Shown here: piece by piece, positions 21,400 through 32,248 of the stretch
Layout of the letters: each line of letters begins with the position of its first letter
Position numbering within the stretch: position 1 is the first letter of the stretch
Origin: Eublepharis macularius
Lineage: Eukaryota; Chordata; Lepidosauria; Squamata; Eublepharidae
NCBI RefSeq assembly: GCF_028583425.1
Contig: NC_072802.1
Span: 18,547,926-18,611,925 of the forward strand
DNA: 64,000 bases
Direction of reading: 5' to 3'
Position numbers and translations under genes: made by a program
Notes under the pieces: generated by a model
What the model was told of the DNA's origin: nothing
Seen by the model: the letters and a program-made list of their open reading frames with translations, nothing else
Databases searched by the model: none

Positions 21400-21753
21400 T
21401 TCCCCGGCAGGGGGGAAATAACAGGGGAAACAGGTGACTCGTCACCAGCCTGCATATGATCTTACCAGTGATGTAATGACATCACTGGCAGATGCACTGA
21501 AATCACTTCTCTTTTACTCAGAAGTGATGTCAGCACGTCATGGTGAAGCCAGGGTTTGGAGGCAAGAACCACAGAATCTTTGACCAAAAACAAGAGCAGT
21601 TCCAGTGATCCATCAATGTGATGATGTAACTTCCTGAAGAGACATTATTATGTGTCCAGGGAACTCATAGAGCAGCCGGTAAGTCTCCCCACTACCCTCA
21701 GCGGTCTTCCCCCCTCACCAGTTGCTGGGGGGGGGGGGCGGGCTGGCAACCCT
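21400..21753. mobile_element. Family C-like element (left end uncertain)
   Basis: It contains repeated 'agtgatgt' and 'gacatcac' words and ends GGGCTGGCAACCCT at 21753. Its right edge abuts Bov-B sequence. The left boundary is not defined. Confidence 0.45.
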
Positions 21754-21754
21754 G

Positions 21755-21956
21755 CCATTAGCAGCACGAATCAGCAGGCTCAAACCCAGAATTACTCATT
21801 TAGTACATTTTGGTCACATCAGGAGAAGACAAGATTCTCTGGAAAAGATGATAATGCTATGAAAAGTTGAAGGCAGTAGGAACAGATGAAGACCCAATGA
21901 GAGATGGATGGTCTCAATAAAGGAAGCCACGACCTTCAGTGTGCAAGAGGTCCCCT
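21755..21956 (+). mobile_element. Bov-B (RTE) LINE 3' region, left part
   Basis: The sequence 'catttagtacattttggtca', 'aagattctctggaaaagatg' and 'caataaaggaagccacgacc' matches the well-known end of the Bov-B ORF2 (GHI..R...LEK.IM.G...GRR-like coding). It continues at 22874 after an insertion of about 0.9 kb. Bov-B is a hallmark of squamate genomes and of a few horizontally invaded lineages. Confidence 0.75.
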
Positions 21957-22873
21957 GAAGCCCAACCTAGGGGACAAGGAGGTCATGGGGAGGTAACCGG
22001 CCTCTCTCACGAGCACGTGCTCTGGGGCTTTTCCTTGTTGCTCCAGGAGTGACCGGTGCAACAAGGAAGGGAAGGCCCTCATGGAGGGCTGGTTTGATGA
22101 AAAATTGAGTTGACCCCCAAGGGGCTGATTTTCATCAAATCAGCCCTGCACAGGGCCATTTCCCTTCCTTGTTGCACTGCGAATGATGTCATTCTCAGCA
22201 CAACAATGAACAGCTCTAATGTGCACTTCCACGCATGCTCTGGAGCTCCCAAGTCCATTTCCTAGGCTTTCCCCCTCACCAGCAAGGTGAATGGGGCTGG
22301 GAGCGGGGCATCCCCTGCTCCCAGCAGGCAGGGCCGGTGCCAGGGTTTCCGGTGCCTGAGGCAGCTTCAGGGCTGTTGTTCCCCTGCGCGTGCACCCAGA
22401 CGGTGTGATGACGTCACAGACAGGGTATGCCGCTGGGAACGGTGCACGTGTGTCCTCCCAGCCCTCCAGCTCAGTTGCTCCGCGCACCACCCTGGCCGCC
22501 TGCCAGGCCTGGCCCACAGCTGTGTGCCGACGGTGGCAGCTGCTGCCACACAGGGCAACTGAGCGGCAGGGCTGAGAGGCTGCCCGCTCAGTTGCCCCAT
22601 GCTGCCGCTGACAGCATGCACTCCTGGCCGGGCGCAGCAGCTGGGGCAGCGTGCATGTGTCCTCCCAGCTTTCTGGCTCAGTTGTTCCATTCTCCACCCC
22701 AGCCGTCTGCCATGCCTGGCCTGCAGCTGTGTGCTGGTGGCGGAAGCAGCTGTGTGCTCTGTGGCACGCACCCCTGCCCCTGGTGTCCCCTCCGGCACTT
22801 TAGCACTCAAGGCGGCGGCTGGCCCGGCCTCAATGGACGCGCCGGCCCTGCCAGCGGGGAACTGATAACCCTA
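21957..22873. mobile_element. GC-rich hAT-like insertion (family C type) inside Bov-B
   Basis: It separates the two Bov-B halves. The right side ends 'ggggaactgataacccta', which fits the family C terminus. The left terminus is degraded ('ctaggggacaagg'). It is itself interrupted by the family D element at 22329-22850. Confidence 0.6.
22329..22850 (+). mobile_element. hAT-like family D element, nested
   Basis: It starts CAGGGCCGGTGCCAGGG and ends GGACGCGCCGGCCCTG, with flanks CCAGCAGG and CCAGCGGG (7 of 8). TGACGTCA lies at 22409-22416. The long overlapping open frames here (up to 185 codons) reflect high GC content and lack any domain. Confidence 0.8.
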
Positions 22874-22972
22874 GCTGTCAATGATGGGGCTTGACTGGAC
22901 ATTTTGGAAGCTATTACTTCACAGGGTTGCCATAAGTTGGAAGCAACTTGAAGGCACATAACACACACACGC
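22874..22972 (+). mobile_element. Bov-B 3' tail, right part
   Basis: It reads 'ctgtcaatgatggggc', 'ggttgccataagttggaagc' and 'aacttgaaggcacataacac', then a CA microsatellite. This is the classic Bov-B terminal sequence ('gtcgccataagtcggaagcg...'). Confidence 0.8.
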
Positions 22973-24947
22973 ACTTCCTCCAAGAAGCTTGCAGTGGCAT
23001 ATATGATTAGTTTATTTGTTTATTCATGCACAAGGTCTACAGATGATTGAATGCAAGCAGAGGCTGAGGTACTCTTTAGTAGGCAGGATCACAGGGATTG
23101 CTGAAGGAAATTTGCTCTCGCCGAGAAAGCACAGCCCTCCCGCTGTCTTTCTTAAATTTAGCTTTCTTCCTGTTTTCTATTGGAATTCAATTCTAAATAC
23201 AAACATTATCTGAAATCCAGATACAACTGAGTTAATCAATGCAAGTTTCTACTGCATGAAAATAATGGCTGGATTTCCATGAACACCATCTTGATCTATA
23301 ATTCTTTAAGAAAACTCAATCAAATTTTCATGAGCTGTATAATTCAGGAAGTATAATAAGATTCATAAATATTTAGGAAGTGGGCATTTCTTTGAGCATT
23401 AATTTAAATAAAATTGTTCAAAGTGACCATAGAAATGTTTAATATTCTTTCAAATACATTTGACTTTGGTTCATAATATCTGTTTCATTAGACTTGCAGC
23501 CTACCCTATTCCACGGCTCAGAAAAGGTAACCATTCTGTTTATTTATTTTATTTTATCATTAAAATGTAAAACAACTACAGTATTAAAAATACATGGTTG
23601 ATATCCACACAATTGAAAATGTCCCGAATAAATCAATATCCAGATTGTAAAACATTTCCATGAAGTTAAAAAAAGACAGACAGCTTTCTCAACAAGGTGG
23701 TTTCTAATCATTCCTTATCTTTGATTTGTTGGAAGAAGTTGTGCTGCCATATTAGCCTGTGCAAAATCCAAAAACAAGAACAAAATCTGTGTATTACCTT
23801 TTATCAGGGCCAACTGAATGTACACAAACACTGTGCAAGCTTTTGAGCTCACTAGAGCTCTTCATCGGGCTAGATATTATAAAAATTAAAAAGACAGGTG
23901 GATAGAAGTCGGATTTGTCAGACCGTGATTTTTTTTTATTAAAGCAAAATATTTAAATATTTAATAAAGCAAAACATTGTTGCAGTTACGTAAAGTATAA
24001 GTAAAAGGTAATGAAAATATGGAGTAGAAATAGGTTGGAACTCTTAATAGTGCTTTATTTTAAGGCTCTCAAAGGTTGGGATAATTAGTTATATTAAGTC
24101 ATAAGCAGTGTTCGTGTTAACAATTTTCCCCCCTCTCTTTATTATTACTAGAATAACAAGTAGAAATAGATTTGAACTTTGCATGTGATGCTTATTCTGG
24201 AAAAATATTCAACAGCTATTTTAATATCTATAAAGGTCATGACTCTGGTATTTTGTATTTTAATAATCCTTGTAGTACACAGTTTCACATCTGCTTGTCC
24301 CCTTTTCTCCCCTTCTTTTCTGTACCCTTTTTTTTTTGCTTTAACTACAGACTAACACGGCTAACTCCTCCAGATCTATCACCTTAGAGGAAACCGTCTC
24401 TACAGTGCCGTCTATTTAATGCCCCTTTTGTGAGCCTGTCCAGGTGATGGGCAGGGCGCAGGGATCGCAGCATCCTTGTTACGCAACCGTTCAGGAGGCT
24501 CAGAAGGCCAAGCCAGAGAGAGGGCACAGACACTCCTTCCCCGCCCCCAATCTAAAAGCCAAAGGTGTCCTTGTTACAAAGCAATCACTTCAAGTGTTTA
24601 TGGAAACCGGCACCGATTGCCGAGATAAAGTCAGGGCCAGATGGAAGATACAGGATATACAGGAAGTCAATATTCGTGCTTTTTGTGCCACGTGGCTTAG
24701 GAAGGATCATGCACTTAGAGCGATGCAGCCATCTGAAGAATGAATCATATTCAATAACACAGGGCTTTAAGAAAATCTGATAAGGACAACATATTTAGAC
24801 AAGCGAGTTGGGGAGGAGTAGAAGTACCGAATCGGCGCACAGGCAGACTGAATAAACAGACTGTACTTTCACTTAGCCTTAGGAAATGGTTATCCGATAA
24901 CACATGGTTTTGTTCTCTTCCACAAGTGCTGGCAGTCTTAACGTCAT
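22973..24947. other. Unannotated AT-rich stretch
   Basis: No gene is called. A diverged relative of the hammerhead-like repeat is possible at 23755-23880 ('caagcttttgagctcactag', 'agctcttcatcggg'). The phrase 'ctacagactaacacggctaa' at about 24346 is the far end of the same repeat type. Confidence 0.4.
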
Positions 24948-25172
24948 AGATCCAGAGGAGTGAGCCATGTTAGATTAACCAACTTTATTGTTGCATAAGC
25001 TTTCGAGAACCACAGCTCTCTTCGTCAGATGCATTGTCAGCTTTTGAGAACCACAGCTCTCTTCATCAGATGCATTGTCAGCTTTCGAGAGCCACAGCTC
25101 TCTTCGTCAGATGCATCTCACGATGCATGGTTAGTATTTAAGGTGCTATTGGACTCTTTACTATTTTGGTCT
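24948..25172 (-). mobile_element. 'AGTCCAGTAGCACC' repeat with three tandem hammerhead-like cores
   Basis: On the minus strand the element reads 'gagtccaatagcaccttaaa', then stem I, the cores, then 'gcttatgcaacaataaagtt'. Bases 24999-25121 are three 41-bp units. Each has CTGACGA or CTGATGA, an imperfect stem II (GAGAGC/GCTCTC type) and GAAA; the middle unit has AAAA instead. The family is dispersed in this window and in reptile genomes generally. I infer a Penelope-like or other retroelement origin from the ribozyme-like core only. Confidence 0.7.
25083..25128 (-). ncRNA. Hammerhead-like fold with adjoining stem I
   Basis: Reading the minus strand, ATGCATC (25122-25128), a 4-base loop and GATGCAT (25111-25117) form a 7-bp stem I. 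It directly abuts CTGACGA (25104-25110), followed by stem II (25087-25102) and GAAA (25083-25086). The base before stem I does not complete a standard NUH cleavage triplet, so activity is doubtful in this copy. Confidence 0.4.
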
Positions 25173-25348
25173 TAATATCAGTTTCCTTTGGAGGACAACA
25201 GAAGCCCTGTGTGGATGTCCAGAAGCACATGCACAGGATATGCATGAGCTCTGCCTCCAACATCTTTACATTGCACGGAAACGTCTACGGCAGCCCTATG
25301 TGCCCATAAGGGTATGCATGCAGTCTCTTCCACTCACTTGTGACCAGA

Positions 25349-25538
25349 GCCGTTTCCAGATGGCTTACCTGCCTCCAGAACGTTGCGCCATCTTGCGGGG
25401 AAAACGCGAAATATCGCATTTTCTCACGCGAGTTTTGCGCGACATCGCACAAAACTCGCACGAGAAAACGCGATATTTCGCGTTTTCCCCGCAAGATGGC
25501 GCGACGTTCCGGAGGCAGGTAAGCCGTCTGGAAACGGC
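25349..25538. mobile_element. CpG-rich near-perfect hairpin MITE, 190 bp
   Basis: The left arm starts GCCGTTTCCAGATGGCTTAC and the right arm ends GTAAGCCGTCTGGAAACGGC. The arms pair almost completely to a centre near 25443. The left half alone keeps about a dozen CpG dinucleotides (for example 'aaaacgcgaaatatcgc'), so it looks young or unmethylated. It has no coding capacity. Flanks give no certain target duplication, so the superfamily is unknown. Confidence 0.85.
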
Positions 25539-26244
25539 CCAGGATTATTCCATCCTTTCGGATTGCATTAAAGAACTTCTGTGCTGATATTTATACATGT
25601 GCAACTTGGCTGGCACATTTTCTGCCTGGTGGAGTAGCCTCACTGTTTGTTGAGGTCAGGAAGTCTGCCTCCCACTGCTATGTGCTTTATCTTCCAAAGA
25701 TGCCACTAGGCACTGCTACAAGTGAGGGGAGGGGAGGAGTGGAGTGACACCTGAGTATGAGCCAGGCCAGCTCTGCAGCTTTATGCAGGAACACCACAAT
25801 GCACGTGCATGTAGGTAAGAGACCTCTGTAGGGAGGAGGTCCCATTGCAGGCTTCTTACTCATGAGGGGAGCTGGGATGGGCGCCTGGTTCCCCTTCCCC
25901 TCATCTGTCTGTTGCACTTCCTCAACTCTCAGTAGTAATCAGTGAGAAAGTAAATACCTCATACCTTTCGCTAGTAAACACTAGTGATGTGACAAACTTC
26001 ACTGCAAAAGAGTTTGCCGAATGAACTTATCATAATTGATGGGAGCAATTCTGATCCTGGGATTAGTTTGTTGGCGTAGTAGGACTGCTGGCAAGCAGCA
26101 GGAGTCAGGGGGCATGGAGAAAAACCCGGAAGTAACCTCATGCATCTGTAGGAAGTGCTGAAAACGCAAAGGTAAAACTATAGTTTCCAGGAATTCCTAG
26201 AGAAGCATGATGTCACTTTTGGGCTTCCCCAAAACTGGAGTAAT
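25539..26244. other. Unannotated intergenic stretch
   Basis: No gene is called. The part just before the family A element (26090-26240) contains 'gaagcatgatgtcactttt', similar to text near 15830 and 28580, hinting at another dispersed repeat. Confidence 0.4.
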
Positions 26245-26252
26245 GCCATTGG

Positions 26253-26653
26253 CAGGGCTCTTTTCTGGGAAAAGAGGTGGTGGAACTTAGTGGGTTGCCA
26301 GCACAGGGGGCAACTCTTGGCGGGAGGTGGTGCCCCTGGTACCACATGTGCGCACAAAGTGCATGCATGCTCCCAGGGCCAATGACATCACTTTGGGTCA
26401 GCTGGAACAAGGGGGGGAGTTTTTAAAAGTCTAAATCGCACTCTGTGAAAATGGTCACATGGCTGGTGGCCCCGCCCCCTGATCTCCAGACAGAGGGGAG
26501 TTTAGATTGCCCTCTGTGCCGCTGGAGCGGCACGGAGAGCAATCTAAACTCCCCTCTGTCTGGAGATCAGGGGGCGGGGCCACCGGCCATGTGACCATTT
26601 TCAAGAGGTTCCGGAACGCCGTTCCACCACGTTCCAGCTGAAAAAAAGCCCTG
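26253..26653. mobile_element. Foldback hAT, family A, longer subtype
   Basis: It starts CAGGGCTCTTTTCTGGG and ends AAAAAAAGCCCTG. The flanks are GCCATTGG and ACCGTTGG (6 of 8). Compared with 15510 it has about 150 extra bases after the left end ('gccagcacagggggcaactc'), also seen in the remnant at 672. The palindrome centre is near 26520. Confidence 0.9.
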
Positions 26654-26661
26654 ACCGTTGG

Positions 26662-27785
26662 GCTGACTGCAATTTTTTAGTTTTATTTTTCTCCTGCTTG
26701 CCAATAGAGCAGCAGCAGGTAAGGGGGTTGCCAGCAAGAGGCCTGCTGTAGCAAGAGACTTGGAGCCCCTGGGCGTAGCAAACATCCTGCCATCATTCCA
26801 AACTGGTTGGCAGCTGTGCAGTACCTTTTTTGCTAGTTGGTTGATCTCCTGGCCTTATTAATAGACAGACCGGCACCCTGGCGAACCAGGTTGTTCCAGA
26901 TCCCGGAGGCAGAGTGCATAGAGTGCAGCCCTGGAACAGAAGGGGTATGCAAATGAGGGTGTGCAGTGAGCCACAAGTGATGGGAGAAGTTGGCTGGAAC
27001 AGCTGCAGATCTGATTGCAGAGAATATAAAATATGAACTTTGTAGCAGGAAAAAATATATTTCACGAAGAATAGAAATTATCCCTCAAACTCCAAAAATG
27101 AAACTGGGAGTGGGGGAACCAGCTGAGAAATGAGATGAAATTAGAGAAGAATTTTAAGAAGTAGAGGCAAGTCTATTTCAATGCATCAGAAGATTTATGC
27201 CGGCTTTTATTTTACCCCCCTCCCTCCTTCTTGTGCTGTGAGTCAGCTTTATTATCTGCTTCCTCAGCCTGCAACAGACAATAGCTCCTTTCTGGAGCAG
27301 GGCTAGCTACAGCCAGGCTTCAAAAAGTCTCTGCACAGACCCATTACAGGGACCAAACGATCTGCACAGCTGGTGCGCCTGGGTCTTTTTTCCTCGCCTC
27401 ACCGTGGAAACATCTGGGAGGCAAGGAGAAGGAAGAGGTCCTCTTTTGGCTCAGCAAATATTGTTAGGCACAGCAGTATGTGAAACTGATAGCTGTGGCT
27501 TGCTGCTGAAAAGGAAGTCACGGACGCTTTGCACGTGGTTTGATATATGCTATGAGAAGCAGACATCCATGTGCTTCCATGGGGCCAGTGTGCCTCCTCA
27601 CATCAGGTGGGAGGAACGAAATATTGCTGGGTTCCCTGGCACTATTCAACAAGCTGTCAAAAAAGCTAAGCCAGCCAGCCTAAGTTCTCCTGGTCCTTTT
27701 CTAAATTGTTTGCCCCAGCACCCCAAATACGACGCGAGACAAAAAAGACAAATCAACTGCGTGTGGGTTCAACTATAGTAAAGAT
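26662..27785. other. Unannotated intergenic stretch
   Basis: No gene or recognised repeat. A 124-codon open frame at 27404-27778 shows no domain. Confidence 0.45.
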
Positions 27786-27940
27786 GCATGCATGCATCTT
27801 TACTATGCATGCATCTGACAAAGAGAGCTGTGGTTCTCGAAAGCTTATGCTACAAAAAAGTTGGTTAGTCTTAAAGGTGCTACTGGACTCTTTACTATTT
27901 TGTAACTATAGACTAACACGACTAACTCCTCTGGGTTCAA
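27786..27940 (+). mobile_element. 'AGTCCAGTAGCACC' repeat with hammerhead-like core
   Basis: A GATGCATGCA/TGCATGCATC hairpin leads into CTGACAA (a one-base variant of CTGANGA), then GAGAGCTGTGGTTCTC as stem II, GAAA and 'gcttatgctac'. It ends with 'aaggtgctactggactcttt' and 'agactaacacgactaactcc'. Confidence 0.65.
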
Positions 27941-28299
27941 CTAGTTTTACTTATTTATTTAAATGGCTCATCTACATCACTGCTTATTTAAACAAGCCAA
28001 CCATTTTGAGGGCGGGCTCCGCTAGGCAACCACTTGAGGCACCCACCGGGCAGGTCCACCCTGGCTCCAAACTCAGTCAACAATTATCGTTGACCTTATT
28101 TATCCCAGCCTGCCGAGAGGTGCCCAGCTTCATCTGCCTCCCCTGATGGGCCACAAGGCATCTACCAGGTTCGAGAGCTGCTGCTCAGCACCCAGGACAC
28201 TCCTTCACAGAGCCACCCAGCAGGACAGCATGTGATGGCCTGCTCCAAACACCCCTGCCCCCCCCATCACCATCATGCCTCAGGGTTTCCCACATCTAT

Positions 28300-28400
28300 C
28301 TAGTCTGCTTTTATCCTGTCCTTCCTCAAAGGCACTCAGAGCAGCACACACCATTCTCCTTTCTTCCTGTTATCCTCCTACCAACCTTCTGTTCTGATAC
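28300..28400 (-). mobile_element. SINE tail fragment
   Basis: 'cttttatcctgtccttcctc', 'ctcagagcagcacacaccat' and 'cttcctgttatcctcc' correspond to the tail half of a tRNA-type SINE. Confidence 0.55.
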
Positions 28401-28416
28401 AGAAAGTGATTGGCAT

Positions 28417-28537
28417 CAGGGCTTTTTTTCAGGTGGAACACTGGTGGAATGGAGTTCCGGCACCTCTTGAAAATGGTCACATGGCTGGTGGCCCCGCCCC
28501 TTGATCTCCAGACAGAGGGGAGTTTAGATCACCCTGC
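28417..28537 (+). mobile_element. Foldback hAT, family A, left half only
   Basis: It starts CAGGGCTTTTTTTCAGG, keeps 'cctcttgaaaatggtcacat' and 'gatctccagacagagggg', and stops where the palindrome centre would be. Confidence 0.8.
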
Positions 28538-28629
28538 AGTAAAACCAGAGTGTTTCAGGAATTTCTTAGCACATCATGATATCAATCATCACTTCCTCTT
28601 CCTTTGCCTTACCCCAAAAGCTCCTCGGG

Positions 28630-29119
28630 TGGAGTTGCCAGGTCCCTCTAGCCTCCCACCAGGAGGGGTGGGACCTGGAACTTACCTTTGTCCGCCCAGT
28701 TTAAATTTTCACACGCAAAATGTGCACACGCTCCCGTGGCGGTGTGATGATGTCACATCCAGAAGTAACATCACTACATCGTGCACACGGCATCATCACT
28801 TCCCTAAGTGACATCATCACGCCGGCCGCAGGAGCGCTCCCACACTCTGCACATGTTGGATTCAGCTGGTTTGGGGCCCAAATCAGCCCCAAATGGAACA
28901 CAGGGACGCTCCCATGACCGGTGCGACGGCATCACTTATGGAAGTGACGTTGCTGTGCCAGATGGAAGCGTGTGCCATGCGTGTGCTCGTGAGGTGCCTG
29001 CCGGTGGCGGGCAAGCTCCAGGAATTTGCCCCCTCCCACCAATCGCTGAGTGATCAGTGGATGAGGGGGCAAATCCCTGGGAGTTTGCCCCTGACACTGG
29101 CAGGCTCCTGGGAACCTTA
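28630..29119. mobile_element. hAT-like family C element
   Basis: It starts TGGAGTTGCCAGGTCCC and ends TCCTGGGAACCTTA, with flanks TCCTCGGG and TCCTTGGG (7 of 8). The interior has several 'tgatgatgtcac' and 'tgacatcatcac' words arranged as inverted pairs, as in the copy at 20072. Confidence 0.8.
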
Positions 29120-29127
29120 TCCTTGGG

Positions 29128-29685
29128 GATTGAGGGCAGGTCTGGTTAACTTACCTGGCAACTTAATCCTAGCTTCCCAAGCACATCCTGGTTGACGGTG
29201 GGGCCATGTTGCGCAAGGACAGGGGCCATTTTCCTGATCTGAAATGGCCCTGGGGGCGTTATTGTTTGTCCCAAATTGAGTACACCTAGAATTCACCCTC
29301 TGGGGCCATTTCAAATTAGGGAAATGTGTGGAGGGAAGGTTTAAGCATGCTCTCCCTGCATCCCACAGTCCCAATATATCCCAGTCCCACATGTACTTGG
29401 CAATTATGGCCCTGGCAATGAATTCATAATATACATTGGATTATGCAGACCTAGGGACAATTGGGGGGAAATGTAGTAGGTAATTAGGCCTTAAAGCCTT
29501 GAGGCAAATGAACTGGTTGAAATGAAACTCTTCCTTCACTGACTCTACAGTGTTACAAAGCAGCCGTAAAGCAGCTGCTGGCTGTGCAGTTAAGCATAAT
29601 ATAGGCAGACAAATATTTATGTGACTTCTTCTGTCTGGAATATTTGTGTCCTCTGAAAACGAGGACAGCATTAAGTCCAACCATT
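29128..29685. other. Unannotated intergenic stretch
   Basis: No gene or recognised repeat. Confidence 0.45.
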
Positions 29686-29886
29686 TGGCAGGGTCTCTGA
29701 AGACCTCCCAGAATTACAATGCACCTCCAGTCTACAGAGATGTTCCCCCAGAGAAAATGGCTGCTTCGGAGGGTGGAGTCTATAGCATCGCACCCTTACC
29801 GAGGTCCATCTCCTCCCCAAACCCACCCTCCCTAGGCTCCACCCTCAAATCTACAGGAATCTCCCAACCTGGAGTTGGCAACCCTA
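29686..29886 (-). mobile_element. Family B hAT copy
   Basis: It contains 'cccagaattacaatgcacct', 'aaatggctgcttcggagggt' and 'ggaatctcccaacctggag', and ends GTTGGCAACCCTA. The left terminus is shortened. Confidence 0.8.
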
Positions 29887-30569
29887 CACATTCTTCTCCA
29901 AAGGAAGAAACTTCTGAACACTAATTGAAGAGGGATTTTTTTCCCAGTAGGCCAAAAAAATTATGGCTAACTGAAGCTCAGCAATAAACAAAGCAGATAA
30001 AGAGGTAGTTGAAGATAAAATAAGCTCATCTATGGATCTTCCCAAATGCCAGAGTTTACTGGATCAATGACTTCTGTCACAACCTGTTCGTCCCAGACAA
30101 ATTAATAGTCAAGGATGATGGTAACAGGGGGAAGATCCAGTGGTGACCCATTCATCATGAAGAAGGTTAAAGCTTCAGCATATACTTGTGAATCATCAAG
30201 ACCTTCTTCTTGTGGTCCTTTGGTTTACCATAGCAACTCAGTCTGTTGTGTTCTGGTGATTTAATTAGGAGGAAGAAGTCAGCGTAGCTCCAGCGGCTCA
30301 TTAGCAAAATAACGGTCAAAAGAGGTAATACTCTGAGAATGCTAAGTAAATAAGGGAACTTCAGTCTCTTAGGAAGGTTCATTTCAATACTCCGCGCTAT
30401 TATAATTTACCTTCTTGAGTTCCTTTGGTGATTGTGCATGTGTATAAGGCCAACAGATAATGGTGATGGGAAGGTATTGCTCACGTCTGCAGAAAGAATT
30501 TAAAAATCGATGGCTGAAAATTGCAGCTGACCTGGCCCATGAGCAAACAAAAATCTGAAAGCAACATCA
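29887..30569. other. Unannotated intergenic stretch
   Basis: AT-rich sequence without recognised repeats or genes. Confidence 0.45.
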
Positions 30570-31230
30570 TGACTCAGCAGCACTACAGCATCAGCTTTGC
30601 ACGCACAAGGTCCCAGGTTCGATCCTGAGATCTCCAGGGGAAAAGACCACATACGAGGCAATGCGAAACAGCTACCCAAGGCTCTTGAGCTGCTGGTAGT
30701 CAAAACTGACCTTGGCTGAAGGGCCAGTGTGTCCACAGAGGCAGGTCCAGCAGATGCCTCGAGCGCTGAGGCACTGGAGGGGGCTCCGGGGGTGCACGCT
30801 GCGGAGCTGGCGGTGGCAGCGCTGGAGGGCTGGGGAGCCACCCACGTGCCGCCCCGGCCATCTGCCGTGCCTGGCCCACAGCTGTTGCAGCCTCCCAGCC
30901 CTCCCGTTCAGCTGCCCCGTGGTGCCGCCGCCACCATCAGCACACGCTCCCAACTGGGAGCAGCAGCTACAGGCCAGGGGCAGCAGGCAGCCAGGGCAGT
31001 GCGCAGAGCAATTGAGCGGGACAACTGGGAGGACACACACACGCCATCCCAGCTGTCTGCTGCGTGACATCATCACGCAGTCCCGGTGTGCGCATGTGCT
31101 TTGTGCATGTGTGCGTGGGGGCAGCAACAGCGCTGAAGCTGCCCCCAGCCTCAGGCGCCAGAAAACCTGGCACTGGGCCTGCTTTGTTGACCAATGCTGG
31201 AGTCATGAATTAGAGGCTGAAGATTAAGGT
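30570..31230 (+). mobile_element. Second-type tRNA-derived SINE split by a family D hAT
   Basis: The B-box-like 'caggttcgatcctgagatct' and 'gctgctggtagtcaaaactg' precede 30718. The body resumes after 31181 with 'ttgaccaatgctggagtc'. Joined at the target duplication they read like the copy at 61292 ('gaccttgacagaccaatgct'). The insertion is therefore younger than the SINE. Confidence 0.65.
30719..31181 (-). mobile_element. hAT-like family D element inside a SINE
   Basis: It is in reverse orientation relative to 22329 and 33076. It ends 'ggcgccagaaaacctggcac' then TGGGCCTG, and begins AAGGGCCAGTG. The flanks CTTGGCTG and CTTTGTTG agree at 6 of 8. GC-rich open frames on both strands (up to 171 codons) are not coding. 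Confidence 0.75.
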
Positions 31231-31730
31231 GTAGCCTGGATGGTTTTTTTCTCCCTTCTTGGGATTTACAAAGTGATCGAAGAAGATGCAGCTATTTTCT
31301 GTATTTTTACTTTAATAGGATCTCCGTGATAGCAATCATCAGCTTGTTAATTTGTCGATAAATGAGACGGGTGTTCAATGATCATACCAGCAAGTCACAA
31401 AGTGAGTTTTGAAACCCAAGAACTCATAATGTATTTTGTTGTTGTTGTTGTTGTTGTTTTGCACTAATAAATAAAACCTTTTAAAAATTAAAGCAACAAG
31501 GAAGCGCCCCGCAGCGTGTGGGAGTGCGCTGTGGGGCTCCCTGCTCCTTCCCCACCCCCCCCACCCACCCCCGCCGGCCAGGAGAGTAGTGGTAGAGGGC
31601 AGAGGCTGGGAGCATGGGATCCCCCGCCCCCACCAGGGAAATGGACCCCTGCCCTATCCCCACAACAGCCATTTCCTCCCTTTTTAAAAATCAGCACTAG
31701 CATATTGCTGTATCAATATACCATTGTAGT
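31231..31730. other. Intergenic stretch, GC-rich in its second half
   Basis: A GTT microsatellite lies at 31437-31458. The 31494-31650 part ('cgccccgcagcgtgtggg', C-rich run, 'caccagggaaatgg') resembles the right side of family C elements, but its ends are not defined. Confidence 0.45.
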
Positions 31731-31862
31731 CAGGGCTTTTTTTCAGCTGGAACGCAGTGGAACGGAGTTCCGGCACCTCTTGAAAATGGTCACGTGGCCG
31801 GTGGCCCCGCCCCCTGATCTCCAGACAGAGGGGAGTTTAGATTGCCCTCCGCGCCGCTCTAG
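31731..31862 (+). mobile_element. Foldback hAT, family A, left half only
   Basis: It starts CAGGGCTTTTTTTCAGCTGG, with 'ggaacggagttccggcacct' and 'tctccagacagaggggagtt'. It is cut at 'ctccgcgccgctct', the palindrome centre. The following 200 bases are unclassified. Confidence 0.8.
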
Positions 31863-32248
31863 CCCAATGATCCCCACTGTGGCATCCGTGGACACTGGCA
31901 TGTTTCCCGTTATCCACTTTCTTCTTGAAAACAACCCATCCCGGTGGAATGGCTGGGGCATGGACCTGCTTGTTCCTGGCTGCACACGGCCCTCTAGAGA
32001 AGCAACCCACAAGGCGCTTTCCTTGTAGGTCAAATGTCCAGTCCATTCCTGATGTCAGGAAAAGGAAAGATGTATTTACTTTTTAAATGTATTTCCTTCA
32101 TTAACACCCCCGCCTTTCTCTCCAGTAGGGACTCAAAGTGGTTTACACCATTCTCCTCTCCTCCATTTTATCCCCACAAAAGCTCTGTTAGGCTGAGTGT
32201 GTGTGACGGGCCCGCGGTCACCCGGCAAGCTTTCAGGGCAGACGGTGG

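Noticed and set aside
22140-22894. Overlapping frames of 147-185 codons
   Set aside because: They lie inside GC-rich hAT-like elements; several frames on both strands are open at once, which reflects composition.
30672-31227. Frames of 151-171 codons
   Set aside because: Same reason: inside a GC-rich family D element, open on both strands, without domains.
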